A DNA stretch of 14,511 nt, taken from Methanobacteriota archaeon. GTDB lineage: Archaea > Halobacteriota > Syntropharchaeia > DAOWMC01. Shown here piece by piece: positions 13,278-14,511 of the stretch. The notes beneath the pieces are model-generated. The model ran no database searches. It had not been told where the DNA came from and saw only the letters and a program-made list of their open reading frames with translations. The stretch spans positions 1-14,511 of the forward strand of contig DAOWMC010000005.1 of NCBI GenBank assembly GCA_030643285.1, read 5' to 3'. The translations under genes and the position numbers were made by a program. The number at the start of each line of letters is the position of its first letter. Positions within the stretch are counted from its first letter, which is position 1.

Positions 13278-14511
13278 TCATACCTCCAATTTATCTTCCT
13301 CTATTAATTTTTCAGTAATCCTACTAAATTCATGCTCAGTTATACTGAGATCTAAATATATACTTTTGGGGTCCACCTCTCCTTCTTTCTCTATGATGTA
13401 TGATAAAACCCGATCCATATCACTCTCAGTTATCTCAACAGGCCATCCTTCTGTAATCTTTTTGCCATCGACCTCACGAACTAAACCAGTTACGACTTGA
13501 TGATTGTTCTCCCTCAAAAACCTCTCCAGCGTATCCATATCTGTTGCATCTTTTTCAGTTGCAATCGAAACATCTTCTGGGATGGATTCCTTTACCCTCT
13601 CTTTAAGCTTCTCAGGCATCCAGACTGTCCTTTTCCAGCCACCGTCTACCTGTATGAACTTGGGTGAACGGAAGTAGTCCACTCCGATTCCCAAAAAGCC
13701 TATTGTTTGCTTTCCTCCACCGGTTTGCCCGGCCATCGTTGAAAATGGAAGACCGTTTGGAGTTAGTTCGGTGTATTCTCTGTTAACCCATCCTATTCCA
13801 TCAAGCTCAGGCATGTAAAAGCCAATAACCTCAAAACAACCACAGGATGTGTGTGGATATTCAAAGAATGAATGGATTTTTATCCTGTCGTATTCTCCAC
13901 CCGACGACTCAACTGCTTTTTCATTGACGCCGGAATACTCACCACCGATCTCATCTATAATATCGCCCTTTGGTACAGCGGCATTTGGACCTTCGGGGTC
14001 AACTTTTGCTGCTGCTCTTCCATCAAACCAGTTTATGGCACCACAAAGTGATACTCGGTCCGGTGTAACGATACAAACGTTCGCTGGGGCAAAACCCTGA
14101 CACAGCGTGCAACTGTAGAATGTGTCAACATCCTCATCGTGGAGGTCTCTTGTTCTTGCATCCCTCCAATTGTATATCTCCATTGCCTCTTCTAATCTTT
14201 TGTTTACCTCAGCCTCGTCAGTTATATATATGGCTTCAACCTTTTCAATGAAAGGAAGCTCTGCCTTGAAAAGTTTCATCGTTGCTTTTGCAATAGGTTC
14301 TAAGGAGGTCAATCCCTTTTTCACCGCATCTTTGCTTATTCTGACCCAGATATCGTATCTCTGGTTCAGATGCATGTAACCCTGGAGAAAATTCTGAAAG
14401 TCGTGATTTCTTCGCTCTACGATTCCTTCAAGGTCTTTTTCAATCTGAGCCCCCGCCATCCTGTATATCATTGCATAAGGCATCTGGGAGCCTTCTTCCA
14501 TATCTTTAAGA
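13278..14511 (-). CDS. cdhC: acetyl-CoA synthase/decarbonylase complex beta subunit CdhC, 5' end outside window
   Basis: The catalytic subunit that makes or cleaves acetyl-CoA from CO, a methyl corrinoid and CoA at the Ni-Ni-4Fe4S A-cluster. Reading runs from the window edge (codons L-K-D precede the first visible Met), so about 60 N-terminal residues are missing, including the family's true start. Counting from the Met at 14501, C131, C134, C143 and C153 are spaced 3, 9 and 10 residues apart, and C220-G221-C222 follows 67 after C153. This matches the A-cluster cysteine spacing of bacterial ACS exactly. Blocks DARTRDLHDEDVD, CGAINWFDGRAAAKVDPEGP and STMAGQTGGGKQ are typical. After ENNHQVV, where the family normally has an acidic linker and C-terminal tail, there is instead a charged segment ending in a winged-helix-like stretch (about 358-407). 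The tail is encoded by the next gene. Confidence 0.95.
   Translation of the reverse strand, partial: LKDMEEGSQMPYAMIYRMAGAQIEKDLEGIVERRNHDFQNFLQGYMHLNQRYDIWVRISKDAVKKGLTSLEPIAKATMKLFKAELPFIEKVEAIYITDEAEVNKRLEEAMEIYNWRDARTRDLHDEDVDTFYSCTLCQGFAPANVCIVTPDRVSLCGAINWFDGRAAAKVDPEGPNAAVPKGDIIDEIGGEYSGVNEKAVESSGGEYDRIKIHSFFEYPHTSCGCFEVIGFYMPELDGIGWVNREYTELTPNGLPFSTMAGQTGGGKQTIGFLGIGVDYFRSPKFIQVDGGWKRTVWMPEKLKERVKESIPEDVSIATEKDATDMDTLERFLRENNHQVVTGLVREVDGKKITEGWPVEITESDMDRVLSYIIEKEGEVDPKSIYLDLSITEHEFSRITEKLIEEDKLEV

Noticed and set aside
13058..13280. cdhC and the tail gene as one gene broken by a sequencing frameshift
   Set aside because: The upstream frame ends in two consecutive stops, and the tail has its own well-spaced GGAGGT and ATG. 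A single indel would not explain all of this, although read-level confirmation would be decisive.

Overview
The window comes from a methyl-coenzyme M reductase (MCR)-dependent euryarchaeon: a methanogen, an anaerobic methane oxidiser or an alkane oxidiser. The reasons are an AtwA-type MCR-activation ATPase, heterodisulfide reductase subunits HdrC and HdrB, an archaeal acetyl-CoA synthase CdhC, a FwdD/FmdD-like molybdopterin-domain protein, an NrpR-type nitrogen-sensor domain and a PGF-CTERM surface protein. The PGF-CTERM signal and the CdhC fit the Halobacteriota side (Methanosarcinia/ANME/Syntrophoarchaeia-like), but I cannot name a genus. The DNA is AT-rich by eye, with archaeal TATA boxes and GGTG/GGAGG ribosome binding sites.

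Layout. (1) 54-4078, minus strand: atwA, preceded by a 173-bp gap with a 9-bp tandem repeat, and then a tightly packed three-gene operon read right to left: an HTH-less NrpR domain, a FwdD-like protein and an uncharacterised radical SAM enzyme. (2) A short divergent promoter region at 4079-4149. (3) 4150-7790, plus strand: a degenerate Mrr/restriction-fold protein, a LysR/ModE-type one-component regulator, and then hdrC-hdrB plus a small downstream gene, closed by a hairpin and T-tract. (4) 7983-9782: a large secreted DUF2341-type protein with coiled-coil-like, OB-fold-like and PGF-CTERM parts. (5) 9783-10364: a long gap with a perfect 16-bp tandem repeat, three consecutive hairpins and a short reading frame that looks like the first strand and helix of a P-II (GlnK) protein. 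(6) 10365-12903: an Rh-type (not classical Amt) ammonium channel followed by glutamine synthetase glnA. (7) Convergent minus-strand cdhC, cut by the window end, followed by a separate small gene that encodes what is normally the C-terminal tail of CdhC, with a shared terminator.

How it fits together. AtwA, HdrBC and CdhC belong to core C1 energy and carbon metabolism: MCR activation, CoM-S-S-CoB reduction, and acetyl-CoA synthesis or cleavage. The Rh channel, glnA, the P-II remnant and the NrpR domain form a nitrogen-acquisition theme, although the NrpR gene sits about 6 kb away in an operon with a FwdD-like and a radical SAM protein.

The most notable departures from textbook arrangements are the split cdhC, the P-II fragment upstream of the Rh gene, the structured leader region before it, and the NrpR-domain/FwdD-like/radical SAM operon. 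No CRISPR array, insertion sequence, rRNA or tRNA was seen.
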